A stretch of 64,000 nucleotides of DNA from Rhizobium sp. J15 (GTDB taxonomy: Bacteria > Pseudomonadota > Alphaproteobacteria > Rhizobiales > Rhizobiaceae): positions 124,001 through 188,000 of the forward strand of contig NZ_NWSX01000009.1 in NCBI RefSeq assembly GCF_002531825.1, in the 5' to 3' direction. The notes below the pieces were generated by a model, which saw only the letters and a program-made list of their open reading frames with translations, did not search any database and was not told the DNA's origin. Of this stretch, positions 9,131 to 17,279 are shown one piece after another (position 1 is the stretch's first letter; each line of letters begins with the position of its first letter). The position numbers and the translations under genes are program-made.

Positions 9131-9508
9131 ATGAGCAAGTTTACCGCGCTGGACCATATCGATATCGTCGTTCAGGATCCGAACACGATGGCGGATTACT
9201 TCATATCACTCGGCTTCACCGAAATACGCCGTACGGACCACAATGGCGGTGCCGTAGAGCTTCGTTTTCCGGGTGAAGGCGACCAGCCGATCCTGGAACT
9301 GACGGCACAGCACGGCGAGGGACGTCCCTCATTCAATCTTGGTCTGCGGCATATGGCGCTGCGTTGCGACAACGTGGACCAGACATATCGCGAATTGACC
9401 GAAGAGGGCAAAACCTTCGACAAGGAACCTCGCGCCATTCCCTCGACCGGCCGCCGCTTGACCAATCTGATCGATCCCGAAGGAAACGTGCTTCAGGTCG
9501 TAAGCTGA
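9131..9508 (+). CDS. VOC family protein (glyoxalase/dioxygenase fold)
   Basis: 125-residue single vicinal-oxygen-chelate module of paired beta-alpha-beta-beta-beta units: ALDHIDIVVQDP at the first half and GLRHMALRCDNVD at the second. Candidate metal ligands are the His in LDHID, the Glu in ILELTAQ, the His in RHMAL and the Glu in DPEGNVLQ, the arrangement used by glyoxalase I and methylmalonyl-CoA epimerase. GGAGGAAAG precedes ATG 9131. It lies 23 bp upstream of the dehydrogenase gene, so the two form an operon. It could be an epimerase, isomerase or small dioxygenase; the reaction is not recognisable. Confidence 0.82.
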   Translation: MSKFTALDHIDIVVQDPNTMADYFISLGFTEIRRTDHNGGAVELRFPGEGDQPILELTAQHGEGRPSFNLGLRHMALRCDNVDQTYRELTEEGKTFDKEPRAIPSTGRRLTNLIDPEGNVLQVVS

Positions 9509-9531
9509 TTTTGGCGGGGAGGAGTTCGACC

Positions 9532-10506
9532 ATGCCGAAAATACTCCTGACCGAGGCGATGCACCAGGCGGGAATGGAAGCGCTCGAAAAGGAATTCGAT
9601 GTCGTCGTCGCGCCTGACAAGAATCCTTCGACATTGAAAAAGCTAATCGCGGATGCCGATTGCCTCGTCGTGAAATTGACGCGTATAGAGCCCGATCTGA
9701 TGGATCATGGCCCAAAGCTCAAGCTGATCGTCAAACATGCCGCCGGAACGAACGATATCGATATCGATCGGGCCACGGCGCGCGGCATTCCGGTTCTCAA
9801 TACGGGAGATGCCAACGCCCTGTCGGTGGCGGAACATGCCCTTTCCGGTATAGCCGCCGTCGCCAAGCGCACCGTCGTCATGGACCGTGCGACACGCGAA
9901 GGCCGGTGGAACGACAAGCTGGACAACAGATCCATCGACATTTCGGGCTCTACGCTCGGCCTGATCGGCTTGGGGAATATAGGTCTTATCCTCGCGAAGA
10001 AGGCCAGGGCCGCCTTCGACATGCCGGTCATCGCCTATGACCCCTACGTGCCGAAAGAGCGCGCCGAAGAAAACGGTATCGAGTTGTTGAGGGACGTGGA
10101 CGCGATCTGCTCCCAGGCCGACGTCCTCTCGCTCCACGTTCCCTTGACGGCGGAAACCCATCATATCATCGATGCCCGACGTCTCGGGCTTATGAAACCG
10201 GGGGCAATTCTTGCGAATTTCTCTCGCGGCGGCATCGTCGACGAAGCAGCCCTTTTCGAAATTTTGAAGGAAGGGCGAATCTTCGGCGCGGCTCTTGATG
10301 TATTCGAGGTAGAACCAGTCGCGCCGGACAATCCGCTGCTGAAACTCGACAGCGTGATCCTTTCTCCCCACGCCGCCGCCTATACGGACAGCAGCCGAAA
10401 GCGGCTGGCGCTGGCGGTCGTGGAAGGAGTGAAGGACTTCTTCGAGGGGCGCTCCCCCAGGTTTGTCGTCAACCGTGCAGCACTTCAGAAAACAAGTGAG
10501 CGCTAA
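9532..10506 (+). CDS. D-2-hydroxyacid dehydrogenase (NAD-dependent, SerA/GhrB-like)
   Basis: 324 residues with the two-domain D-isomer 2-hydroxyacid dehydrogenase layout. The NAD-binding motif is GLIGLGNIG (near residues 143-151), the catalytic Arg is in NFSRGGIVDE, the Glu is in LDVFEVEP, and the His is in SPHAAAYT. It lacks the C-terminal ACT domain of classic SerA. It would reduce a 2-oxoacid or oxidise a D-2-hydroxyacid. GGGGAGGAG precedes ATG 9532. With the VOC gene it forms the rightward half of the cluster divergent from lysR, so its substrate is probably an intermediate of the hydratase pathway rather than phosphoglycerate. Confidence 0.88.
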   Translation: MPKILLTEAMHQAGMEALEKEFDVVVAPDKNPSTLKKLIADADCLVVKLTRIEPDLMDHGPKLKLIVKHAAGTNDIDIDRATARGIPVLNTGDANALSVAEHALSGIAAVAKRTVVMDRATREGRWNDKLDNRSIDISGSTLGLIGLGNIGLILAKKARAAFDMPVIAYDPYVPKERAEENGIELLRDVDAICSQADVLSLHVPLTAETHHIIDARRLGLMKPGAILANFSRGGIVDEAALFEILKEGRIFGAALDVFEVEPVAPDNPLLKLDSVILSPHAAAYTDSSRKRLALAVVEGVKDFFEGRSPRFVVNRAALQKTSER

Positions 10507-10509
10507 TGA

Positions 10510-10547
10510 AAGCGCCGTGCGCCCCAAGAGGCACACGGCGCTTTTTT
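10510..10547 (+). terminator. Rho-independent terminator after dehydrogenase gene
   Basis: Stem AAGCGCCGTGCGC/GCACACGGCGCTT with one mismatch, short loop and a TTTTTT tail, 4 bp after the stop codon at 10506. It marks the end of the VOC/dehydrogenase operon. Confidence 0.85.
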
Positions 10548-10619
10548 ACATATTGAGTCTGTAGATCCTGTTTATGGAGAAATCCATCCGATCCTGGATG
10601 TCATGAATGTCGATCCGTC

Positions 10620-11807
10620 CTAGACCTTGACCCAGGCGCCGTTTTTCTTGGACGAGGCGACACAGGCCTCGACGAAGGCGACACCCTTCACGCCGTCATC
10701 GACTGTGGGATAGACCACCGCCTTGTCGGCCGTCTTGCCCTTCTTGCGAGCGTTGATCGCATGCGCGGCTTCCGTATAGATCGTCGCGAAGGCCTCGAGA
10801 TAACCTTCCGGATGCCCTGACGGCACGCGCGAAACGCGGCCGGCAGCCGCGCCTGCCCCGGCGCCGCCACGGGTGATCAGCCGCTTCGGCTCGCCGAAGG
10901 GCGTGTACCAGAGGTAATTCGGGTCCTTCTGCGTCCATTCCAGACCGCCCTTGGTGCCGTAGACGCGGACCATCAGGCCGTTCTCATGGCCGGGCGCCAC
11001 CTGGCTGCACCAGAGCATGCCCTTGGCCGGCTTCTCCGAGCCCTTCGCCTTGAAGCGCAGCATGACGTGGGCATTGTCATCCAGCCGGCGGCCGGGCACG
11101 AAACTGTCGAGATCGGCGGCCAGGCTGTCGAGTTCCAGGCCAGTGATGAAGGCAGCGAGATTATAGGCATGCGTGCCGATATCCCCGGTCGAGCCGCCGA
11201 CGCCGGACTGGGCGGGATCGGTGCGCCAGGCTGCCTGCTTCTGGCCGGTCTGCTCCACCGCTTCCGTCAGCCAGTCCTGCGGATATTCGGCCTGGACGAC
11301 TCTTATATCGCCAAGCTCGCCGCTCGCGATCATCTCACGCGCCTGGCGGACCATCGGATAGCCGGTGTAATTATGCGTCAGCACGAAGAGCGCGCCGCTC
11401 TCGTCTGCCACCTTCTTCAGCTTCTTCGCATCGGCAAGGTTTGAAGTCAGCGGCTTGTCGCAGATGACATGGATGCCGCGCTTCAGGAATTCCTTGGCCG
11501 CATCGTAATGCACATGGTTCGGCGTGACGATCGCCACCGCCTCGATGCCGTTCTTCAGCTTCGCCTCGCGAATCGCCATCTCGCGGTAGCTGGAATAGGT
11601 ACGCGACGGGTCGAGGCCGAGGTCGCGGCCGGACTGAACCGCCTTCTCAGGCGTCGACGACAGGGCGCCGGCAATGAGATCGTACTGATCGTCGATGCGC
11701 GCCGCGATGCGGTGCACCGCGCCGATGAACGCGCCGGCGCCGCCGCCCACCATGCCGAGCCGGATGCGCGGCTCGCGGGTCTGTTCGGATGATGCTTCGA
11801 TTGCCAT
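10620..11807 (-). CDS. Gfo/Idh/MocA family oxidoreductase
   Basis: 395-residue NAD(P)-dependent sugar/polyol dehydrogenase. The N-terminal dinucleotide fold is RLGMVGGGAGAFIGAVHR (near residues 14-31), the conserved EKP-like motif appears as HVICDKPLTSNLADAKKL, and the GDIGTHAYNLAAFITG segment belongs to the C-terminal substrate domain. CAGGAGGAC precedes ATG 11807. It lies downstream of a TIM-barrel isomerase gene, with a palindromic repeat in the 191-bp gap. Such pairs act in inositol, 3-keto-sugar or unusual hexose degradation; the particular sugar is not evident. Confidence 0.9.
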   Translation of the reverse strand: MAIEASSEQTREPRIRLGMVGGGAGAFIGAVHRIAARIDDQYDLIAGALSSTPEKAVQSGRDLGLDPSRTYSSYREMAIREAKLKNGIEAVAIVTPNHVHYDAAKEFLKRGIHVICDKPLTSNLADAKKLKKVADESGALFVLTHNYTGYPMVRQAREMIASGELGDIRVVQAEYPQDWLTEAVEQTGQKQAAWRTDPAQSGVGGSTGDIGTHAYNLAAFITGLELDSLAADLDSFVPGRRLDDNAHVMLRFKAKGSEKPAKGMLWCSQVAPGHENGLMVRVYGTKGGLEWTQKDPNYLWYTPFGEPKRLITRGGAGAGAAAGRVSRVPSGHPEGYLEAFATIYTEAAHAINARKKGKTADKAVVYPTVDDGVKGVAFVEACVASSKKNGAWVKV

Positions 11808-11830
11808 TCTTGTCCTCCTGAATCTTGCTT

Positions 11831-11987
11831 CCCTTCTCCCCGGCGGGGAGAAGGTGGCCCGAAGGGTCGGATGAGAGGGCTTCACGACAGACATCGCCTT
11901 TCGCTTGCCGCTCAAGGCATTCGTCGCTATCGCTCCTCATCCCCCTCATCTGCCCTGACGGGCATCTTCTCCCCGCTGGGGAGAAAG
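11831..11987. repeat. Palindromic intergenic repeat (RIME-like), family A copy 1
   Basis: A 157-bp element made of two inverted modules. The perfect CTTCTCCCC-GGC-GGGGAGAAG lies at 11833-11853 and the related CTTCTCCCCGCTGGGGAGAAA at 11966-11986, with GGATGAGAGGG facing CCCCCTCATC inside. It resembles the rhizobial intergenic mosaic palindromes and a second copy at 19735-19858. Confidence 0.75.
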
Positions 11988-11998
11988 GAAATGAAAAA

Positions 11999-13051
11999 TT
12001 AAAGTCCCAGCATCCGCCGATTGGCCGCCTGGTCCGTGCCGCCGGCTGCGAAATCGTCGAAGGCCTTTTCCGTGACGCGGATGATGTGGGCCGCCACGAA
12101 TTCAGCTCCCTCGCGGGCGCCATCCTCCGGATGCTTCAGCGCACATTCCCATTCGACCACGGCCCAGCCGTCGAAATTATTGGCGGTCATCTTCGAGAAG
12201 ACCGCGCCGAAATCGACCTGGCCGTCGCCGAGCGAGCGGAAGCGGCCGGCGCGTTCGACCCAGCCCTGATAACCGCCATAGACGCCCTGGCGCCCGGTCG
12301 GATTGAACTCCGCATCCTTGACGTGGAACATCTTGATGCGGTCCTTGTAGATGTCGATGTTCTCGAGATAATCGAGGCACTGCAGGACATAATGCGAGGG
12401 ATCGTAAAGCATATTGGCGCGCGGATGGTTCTTCACCCGCTCCAGGAACATCTCGAAGGTGATGCCGTCATGCAGGTCCTCGCCCGGGTGGATCTCGTAG
12501 CAGACGTCGATGCCGTTTTCGTCGGCATGGTTAAGGATCGGCGTCCAGCGGCGGGCAAGCTCGTCGAAGGCGGTCTCAACCAGGCCGGCAGGACGCTGCG
12601 GCCAAGGATAAATGAAAGGCCAGGCGAGCGCGCCGGAGAAGGTCGCATGCGCCTTGAGGCCGAGATTTTTCGATGCCGTCAGCGCCATCTTGACCTGCTC
12701 GACCGCCCATTCCTGGCGCGCCTTCGGATTGCCGCGTACTTCGGGCGCCGCGAACCCGTCGAAGGCTTCATCATAGGCCGGATGCACGGCGACGAGCTGG
12801 CCCTGCAGATGGGTGGAAAGTTCAGTGATCTCGATGCCATTTTCGCGGGCCTTGCCGGCGAATTCGTCGCAATAATCCTTGGAGGTGGCGGCCTTCTTCA
12901 GATCGATCAGCTGGCTGGCCCAGGTCGGCACCTGGACACCCTTGTAGCCGATGCCGGCCGCCCATTTGGTAATCGCGTCCCAGGAATTGAAAGGCGCGGT
13001 ATCGCCCGCGAATTGGCCAAGGAAAAGGCCGGGGCCCTTGATCGTCTTCAT
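11999..13051 (-). CDS. Sugar phosphate isomerase/epimerase family TIM-barrel protein
   Basis: 350-residue xylose-isomerase-like (AP_endonuc_2) barrel. The sequence has IGYKGVQVPTW near the N-terminus, CYEIHPGEDLHDG with the metal-ligand Glu, and MLYDPSHYVLQ and FHVKDAEF with further Asp/His ligands. It fits enzymes that interconvert keto- and aldo-sugars or inososes. ATG 13051 is preceded by GGGAGGAAT. It is read in the same direction as the following Gfo/Idh/MocA gene, and the two probably catalyse successive steps. A terminator at 13253-13284 separates it from the upstream ABC transporter operon, so it probably has its own promoter in 13052-13250. Confidence 0.88.
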   Translation of the reverse strand: MKTIKGPGLFLGQFAGDTAPFNSWDAITKWAAGIGYKGVQVPTWASQLIDLKKAATSKDYCDEFAGKARENGIEITELSTHLQGQLVAVHPAYDEAFDGFAAPEVRGNPKARQEWAVEQVKMALTASKNLGLKAHATFSGALAWPFIYPWPQRPAGLVETAFDELARRWTPILNHADENGIDVCYEIHPGEDLHDGITFEMFLERVKNHPRANMLYDPSHYVLQCLDYLENIDIYKDRIKMFHVKDAEFNPTGRQGVYGGYQGWVERAGRFRSLGDGQVDFGAVFSKMTANNFDGWAVVEWECALKHPEDGAREGAEFVAAHIIRVTEKAFDDFAAGGTDQAANRRMLGL

Positions 13052-13252
13052 GTCAGATTCCTCCCTGAACATCGACCGTAAACGTTTCTGAAAACTTGTA
13101 GCACGCATTTCGGCGGGAGCAAGACGCTTCCTTGCTCTCAACTCGCGGATCTCACGCAAGGCCTGATGCGATATGGCTCAGAACTAATCATGATGGGCTT
13201 TGGCGGGCAAGAGGTACGTGCAGCATTTTCGACTGCCCGCCAAAACGAGGGC

Positions 13253-13284
13253 AAAAAAATGCGCCCATCCTTTCGAATGGGCGC
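13253..13284 (-). terminator. Rho-independent terminator after sugar-binding-protein gene
   Basis: On the minus strand GCGCCCATTC-GAAAG-GATGGGCGC forms a stem followed by a run of seven T. It lies about 19 bp after the binding-protein stop at 13303 and ends the three-gene sugar importer operon. Confidence 0.88.
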
Positions 13285-13302
13285 GCTTGCATAGCCGATC
13301 GA

Positions 13303-14250
13303 TCAGAACGGAGAATCCGGGAAGTAGAAGTCCTTGGCGTTGTCCTTGGTGACGAGCGTAGCGTCGAGGATATAGTTGCCGTGGACCGGAACCTGATCGT
13401 AGAGCGCAGCCGCCGTCAGTTCCATCGCCGTGCCGACCATTGCCGGCGGATAGAGAACGTCGACCGGGATCAGCTTGTCGCCGTCCATGACCTTCTTGAT
13501 CATGTCCTTGGAGCCGGCGCCGGCGACGACATACTGGATGTCGGTGCGCTTGGCCTGCTCGATCGCCTGAAGAACGCCGACGGCCATGTCGTCGTCCTGG
13601 CACCATACGACGTCGATCTTCGGATACTTCGTCAGATAGTCCTGCATCACCTTGAAGGCATCGTCGCGGTTCCAGTTGCCGTACTGGCGGTCAAGAACCT
13701 TGACCTTGGAGCCGGCAATGCCCTTGTCGAAACCGTCCTGGCGCTGCTGGTCGATCGGGATCGGCAGACCGCGGATAACGACGACCTCGGCTTCCGGCGT
13801 CTTTTCGGCAATATATTTGCCGGCGACTTCGCCGAGCGCCGGATTGTTGCCGGCGACATAGAGGTCACGCACGGAATTGTCGTTGTTCGACGGCGCACGG
13901 TCGACGAGCGCCACGAACTTGCCCTTGCCCTTGACTTCCTTGATGGCGTTGACGAGCGGATCCGGATCCGACGGCAGGATGACGAGTGCGTCGATACCCT
14001 GCGTATCGAGATCCTGCACGGCGTTGGCCTGCGTCGCGGCATCCGGCGAGGTCTTGACGATGACGTTCAGCCCAGGATGTTCGGCCATCAGCTTCTTGGC
14101 AATGCGCTCGGCGTGGAACACCACACCGGAGGTCCAGCCATGGTCGGCGGCCGGAATGGACACGCCGATCGTGTAGTTCTTGTCCTGGGCGTAGGCTGCG
14201 CCGGCAAAAGCCACCCCCGCAACCGCCAGACCCAACATCAGCTTGCGCAT
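13303..14250 (-). CDS. Sugar ABC transporter substrate-binding protein (RbsB-like)
   Basis: 315-residue periplasmic protein with a clear signal peptide (MRKLMLGLAVAGVAFAGAAYA, cleavage before QDKNY). The mature part begins with the Peripla_BP_4 pattern YTIGVSIPAADHGWTSGVV and has DALVILPSDPDPL near residue 100, as in ribose, xylose or allose binding proteins. GGGAGGAAA precedes ATG 14250; the open frame extends far upstream but overlaps the permease antiparallel frame and is not real. It is the last gene of the operon ATPase-permease-binding protein. The xylAB genes nearby make a pentose ligand plausible but not proven. Confidence 0.92.
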   Translation of the reverse strand: MRKLMLGLAVAGVAFAGAAYAQDKNYTIGVSIPAADHGWTSGVVFHAERIAKKLMAEHPGLNVIVKTSPDAATQANAVQDLDTQGIDALVILPSDPDPLVNAIKEVKGKGKFVALVDRAPSNNDNSVRDLYVAGNNPALGEVAGKYIAEKTPEAEVVVIRGLPIPIDQQRQDGFDKGIAGSKVKVLDRQYGNWNRDDAFKVMQDYLTKYPKIDVVWCQDDDMAVGVLQAIEQAKRTDIQYVVAGAGSKDMIKKVMDGDKLIPVDVLYPPAMVGTAMELTAAALYDQVPVHGNYILDATLVTKDNAKDFYFPDSPF

Positions 14251-14336
14251 GCTATTTCCTCCCAAAAATATCAGGGACTTGTCCAATCCGAGCCGGGCGC
14301 CCTGTAAAGCCCGGCCAATCCGAAAAGCCGTTTGCT

Positions 14337-15341
14337 CTACGATTTGCGCACCAGCGACCGCTGCACCAGCATGGCGATGATGATGATCGCACCCTGGATC
14401 GCACCGATGAGATATTCGCTGATGAAGTTCGAAAGCAGCATGATGTTGCCGACGAGCTCGAGAATGAAGGCGCCGCAGATCGTGCCCCAGACACGGCCGG
14501 CGCCACCCTTGAGTGCGGTGCCGCCGACGACGACGGCCGTAATGGCCTGCAGCTCCCACAAAATGCCGGTCGTTGCCGACGTGGAGCCGAGACGCGGAAC
14601 ATAGAGAAGCACGGCGATCGCCACGCAGAGGCCCTGGATGACGAAGGCAATGGTGCGCACGCGGTTGACGGCAATGCCTGAATAGCGCGCGACGTCGCTG
14701 TTCGAGCCGACAGCCACGACATGGCGGCCGTAACGCGTGCGGTAGAGGATAAAGGCTGCAATCGCGGTAACGACGAGGATGACCACGATCGGAACCGGTA
14801 TGCCGAGAATGTTGCCGAAATAGACCGGACGGTAGAGCGTCTGGATTTCGCTCGAGCGCAAAGTGATCGCGCCGCCCTGCGACAGCCAGGTGGTCAGGCC
14901 GCGATAAATGCCCATGGTGCCGAGCGTGGCGATGAAAGGTTCGATCTTGCCGACAGTGGTGATGAGGCCGTTTGCGAGACCGCAGAGGGCGCCCGCGAGG
15001 ATCGTGAAGACCACAGCCGCCGTCAGCATCAGCACCGGATCGGCAATCACGCCCGAATTGATCAGCAGGATCATCAGGCTGGCGACGAAGGCGACCATCG
15101 AGCCGACGGAAAGATCGAGGTCTCCGGAGGAGATCACGAAAGTCGCACCGACGGCGATAATGGCGATGAAAGCGCAACGCGTCGCGACGTTGGCAAGGTT
15201 GGTGATGCCGATGAAATTCGGATTGACCAGTGCGCCGACAATGAGAAGCAAGGCCAAAGCGGCAAATGGTGCCACCGCGCGCAAATCAACATCACGCCAG
15301 GACCTGCGCCGGATGTCTCGCGTTTCCTCGTTAACACTCAT
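14337..15341 (-). CDS. Sugar ABC transporter permease (RbsC/XylH-like)
   Basis: 334-residue inner-membrane permease of the BPD_transp_2 family with eight or more hydrophobic segments. The family hallmarks are VGATFVISSGDLDLSVGSM near residue 75, and the cytoplasmic coupling region YRTRYGRHVVAVGSNSDVARYSGI. ATG 15341 is preferred over an in-frame TTG four codons upstream, because GGGAGG directly abuts the TTG. It lies between ATPase and binding-protein genes; the 139-bp gap to the ATPase carries a palindromic repeat. Confidence 0.92.
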   Translation of the reverse strand: MSVNEETRDIRRRSWRDVDLRAVAPFAALALLLIVGALVNPNFIGITNLANVATRCAFIAIIAVGATFVISSGDLDLSVGSMVAFVASLMILLINSGVIADPVLMLTAAVVFTILAGALCGLANGLITTVGKIEPFIATLGTMGIYRGLTTWLSQGGAITLRSSEIQTLYRPVYFGNILGIPVPIVVILVVTAIAAFILYRTRYGRHVVAVGSNSDVARYSGIAVNRVRTIAFVIQGLCVAIAVLLYVPRLGSTSATTGILWELQAITAVVVGGTALKGGAGRVWGTICGAFILELVGNIMLLSNFISEYLIGAIQGAIIIIAMLVQRSLVRKS

Positions 15342-15433
15342 GTCCAAAACCAACCTCCCGTCCCAGACTGCCTGGGCATCTTATCTATTGTCCGCGCCGG
15401 CGAAGTCCCGCCCCGCCCTCAGGTCTTTGTTCC

Positions 15434-15481
15434 ATGCATGTCGTGCTCCCAAAACCGCGGAACACTTTGGGCGACATGCAT
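15434..15481. repeat. Palindromic intergenic repeat, family C copy 1
   Basis: Perfect 10-bp inverted arms ATGCATGTCG (15434-15443) and CGACATGCAT (15472-15481) enclose a 28-nt centre rich in AAACCGCGGAACAC. It overlaps the last base of the ATPase gene's stop codon. The same arms occur at 27251-27299. Confidence 0.75.
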
Positions 15482-17007
15482 CAGGCGGCCGCCTTCCTTT
15501 TCAGCCCGGCGGCGTAGCGCATGATTTCCTGCTCGGAAATCTCGTCTCCCTCGAGCAGGCCGACGATATGCCCTTCGCGCATCACCGCCACCCGCGTGCA
15601 GAGCCCGATGACCTCCGGCATCTCGGAGGAAACGACGATGATCGACCGGCCGTCCCGGGCGAGCGCCGAGATGAAATGATAGATCTGCTGTTTCGTGCCG
15701 ACATCGATGCCGCGCGTCGGCTCATCGATGATGATGATGTCGGGATCGGTCTCCATGACCTTGGCGAGCAGCAATTTCTGCTGGTTCCCGCCGGACATGC
15801 GCCCGGCGACGATATTGGCGTCGCGAACCCTGATGTCGAAGCGGCGCCTGGCCTTCGCCAGCGCAGCCGCCTCGCTGCCGGGGCTGAGATAACCATGGCG
15901 GGAATGCCTTCCGAGCGACTGCAAAGTCAGATTGGTCACCATGCCGGAACGCAGCAGCAGGCCTTTCGACTTGCGGTCCTTGGTCATGTAGGCAAGGCCG
16001 CAGCGATTGGCGGCGTGCACGTCGCCGGAGGGAACCGCCTCCCCCTTGATGACCACTTCGCCGTCGAGACGCGGCCGCAGCCCGGCAATCGCCTCCATCA
16101 GCTCGGTACGGCCGGAGCCGATCAGTCCGGAAAAACCGATGATCTCGCCCTTGCGCACCTCGAAGCTCGCATCCCTGACATAACCGGTCGAGACCGAAGA
16201 GACGCGCAGAACGATCTCCTCGTCGACATTGGGCTCGACCTTGGTGGGATAGAGGCTGGAAAGTTCGCGACCGACCATCAGCTGCGCGATCGATTCCCCA
16301 TCCAGAATCGATGTCGGCGACGTCTTGATCCACTGGCCGTCGCGCAGCACCGTCACCCGATCGGTCAGCTCCATCACCTCGTCGAGCTTATGTGACACGA
16401 AGACGAAGCTCGTCCCCTGATCACGCAGCTTGCGGACCTGCTTGAAGAGCATGCTGGTCTCTTCGCGCGACAGGACGGCGGTCGGCTCATCCATGAAGAC
16501 GACGCGCGCATCGCGGCTGATCGCCTTGGCAATCTCGACCATCTGCTTGTCGGCGATGGAAAGCGTGCTGATCAGCGCATTCTCATCGACATGCGAACCA
16601 AGCACGTCCAGAACCTTGCGGGTCTCGGCGCGCATATATTTGCGGTCGAGCACACCGAAATGCGTCACCTCGCGCCCGAGGAAAAGGCTTTCCGTCACGG
16701 TCAAATGGTCGGCGAGGTTGAATTCCTGATGAATGATGACGATGCCGAGTGCTTCGGCAGCACCGTTGGGCGGCAGCACCACAGGCTTGCCGTCGAGCAG
16801 GATTTCGCCGGAACTCGGCTGCTCGAAGCCTGAGAGCACCTTGACGAGGGTGGACTTGCCGGCGCCGTTTTCGCCCATGAGGGCATGGATTTCGCCGGCG
16901 CGGAGATCGAAATTGACGCTGAAGAGGACCTGGACGCCGCTGAAGGATTTGCATATGCGCCTGGCGGACAGCACCACGGGTGCGGTGTCGGCGGTCTCGA
17001 CGGTCAT
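15481..17007 (-). CDS. Sugar ABC transporter ATP-binding protein (RbsA/XylG-like, two ATPase domains)
   Basis: 508-residue protein with two fused nucleotide-binding domains, as in RbsA, XylG and AraG. The first domain has GENGAGKST (Walker A, near residue 48) and VVFMDEPTAVLS (Walker B). The second has a degenerate Walker A (GLIGSGRTELME), MSGGNQQKLLLAK as signature and IIIDEPTRGIDVGTK as Walker B. A degenerate second Walker A is normal for this family. GGGAGGGGA precedes ATG 17007. It is the first gene of the leftward importer operon, divergent from a LacI gene and downstream of a double operator at 17151-17187. Confidence 0.93.
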   Translation of the reverse strand: MTVETADTAPVVLSARRICKSFSGVQVLFSVNFDLRAGEIHALMGENGAGKSTLVKVLSGFEQPSSGEILLDGKPVVLPPNGAAEALGIVIIHQEFNLADHLTVTESLFLGREVTHFGVLDRKYMRAETRKVLDVLGSHVDENALISTLSIADKQMVEIAKAISRDARVVFMDEPTAVLSREETSMLFKQVRKLRDQGTSFVFVSHKLDEVMELTDRVTVLRDGQWIKTSPTSILDGESIAQLMVGRELSSLYPTKVEPNVDEEIVLRVSSVSTGYVRDASFEVRKGEIIGFSGLIGSGRTELMEAIAGLRPRLDGEVVIKGEAVPSGDVHAANRCGLAYMTKDRKSKGLLLRSGMVTNLTLQSLGRHSRHGYLSPGSEAAALAKARRRFDIRVRDANIVAGRMSGGNQQKLLLAKVMETDPDIIIIDEPTRGIDVGTKQQIYHFISALARDGRSIIVVSSEMPEVIGLCTRVAVMREGHIVGLLEGDEISEQEIMRYAAGLKRKAAA

Positions 17008-17150
17008 TATCCCCTCCCCTAGAGCGCTGCGCGCCCGGCGGCATGTGCCGGCAACGCTCCATCACATTGAAGTAGCGCACATTTCCTTTCTGAAAACCGC
17101 TTTCGATCCTCAGGGCCGTGCGCTTGCGGCTCCCGTCCGCTTTGAGCCTT

Positions 17151-17187
17151 ATGTAAACCTTTACATCAGGCATGTAAAGGTTTACAT
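17151..17187. promoter_or_regulatory. Paired LacI-type operators between sugar importer operon and lacI gene
   Basis: Two palindromes, ATGTAAA-CC-TTTACAT (17151-17166) and ATGTAAA-GG-TTTACAT (17172-17187), with centres 21 bp apart, about two helical turns. The second is the exact reverse complement of the first. The 16-bp arms-plus-centre size and the position between a lacI gene and its transporter operon fit a LacI-family operator that could bind two dimers side by side and repress both directions. Confidence 0.8.
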
Positions 17188-17279
17188 CGTGGATTTACAC
17201 AGATCAGTCGAAGCTTGCCTTTGACCTCTCGACGAGTCTGTGTAGTGTCGCGGCGAAGACAGCCTTAAGGCAGAGCGCA

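Noticed and set aside
14251..15177. N-terminal extension of the sugar-binding protein frame
   Set aside because: The real protein begins with a signal peptide at 14250 behind a strong ribosome site; the extension overlaps the permease gene out of frame.
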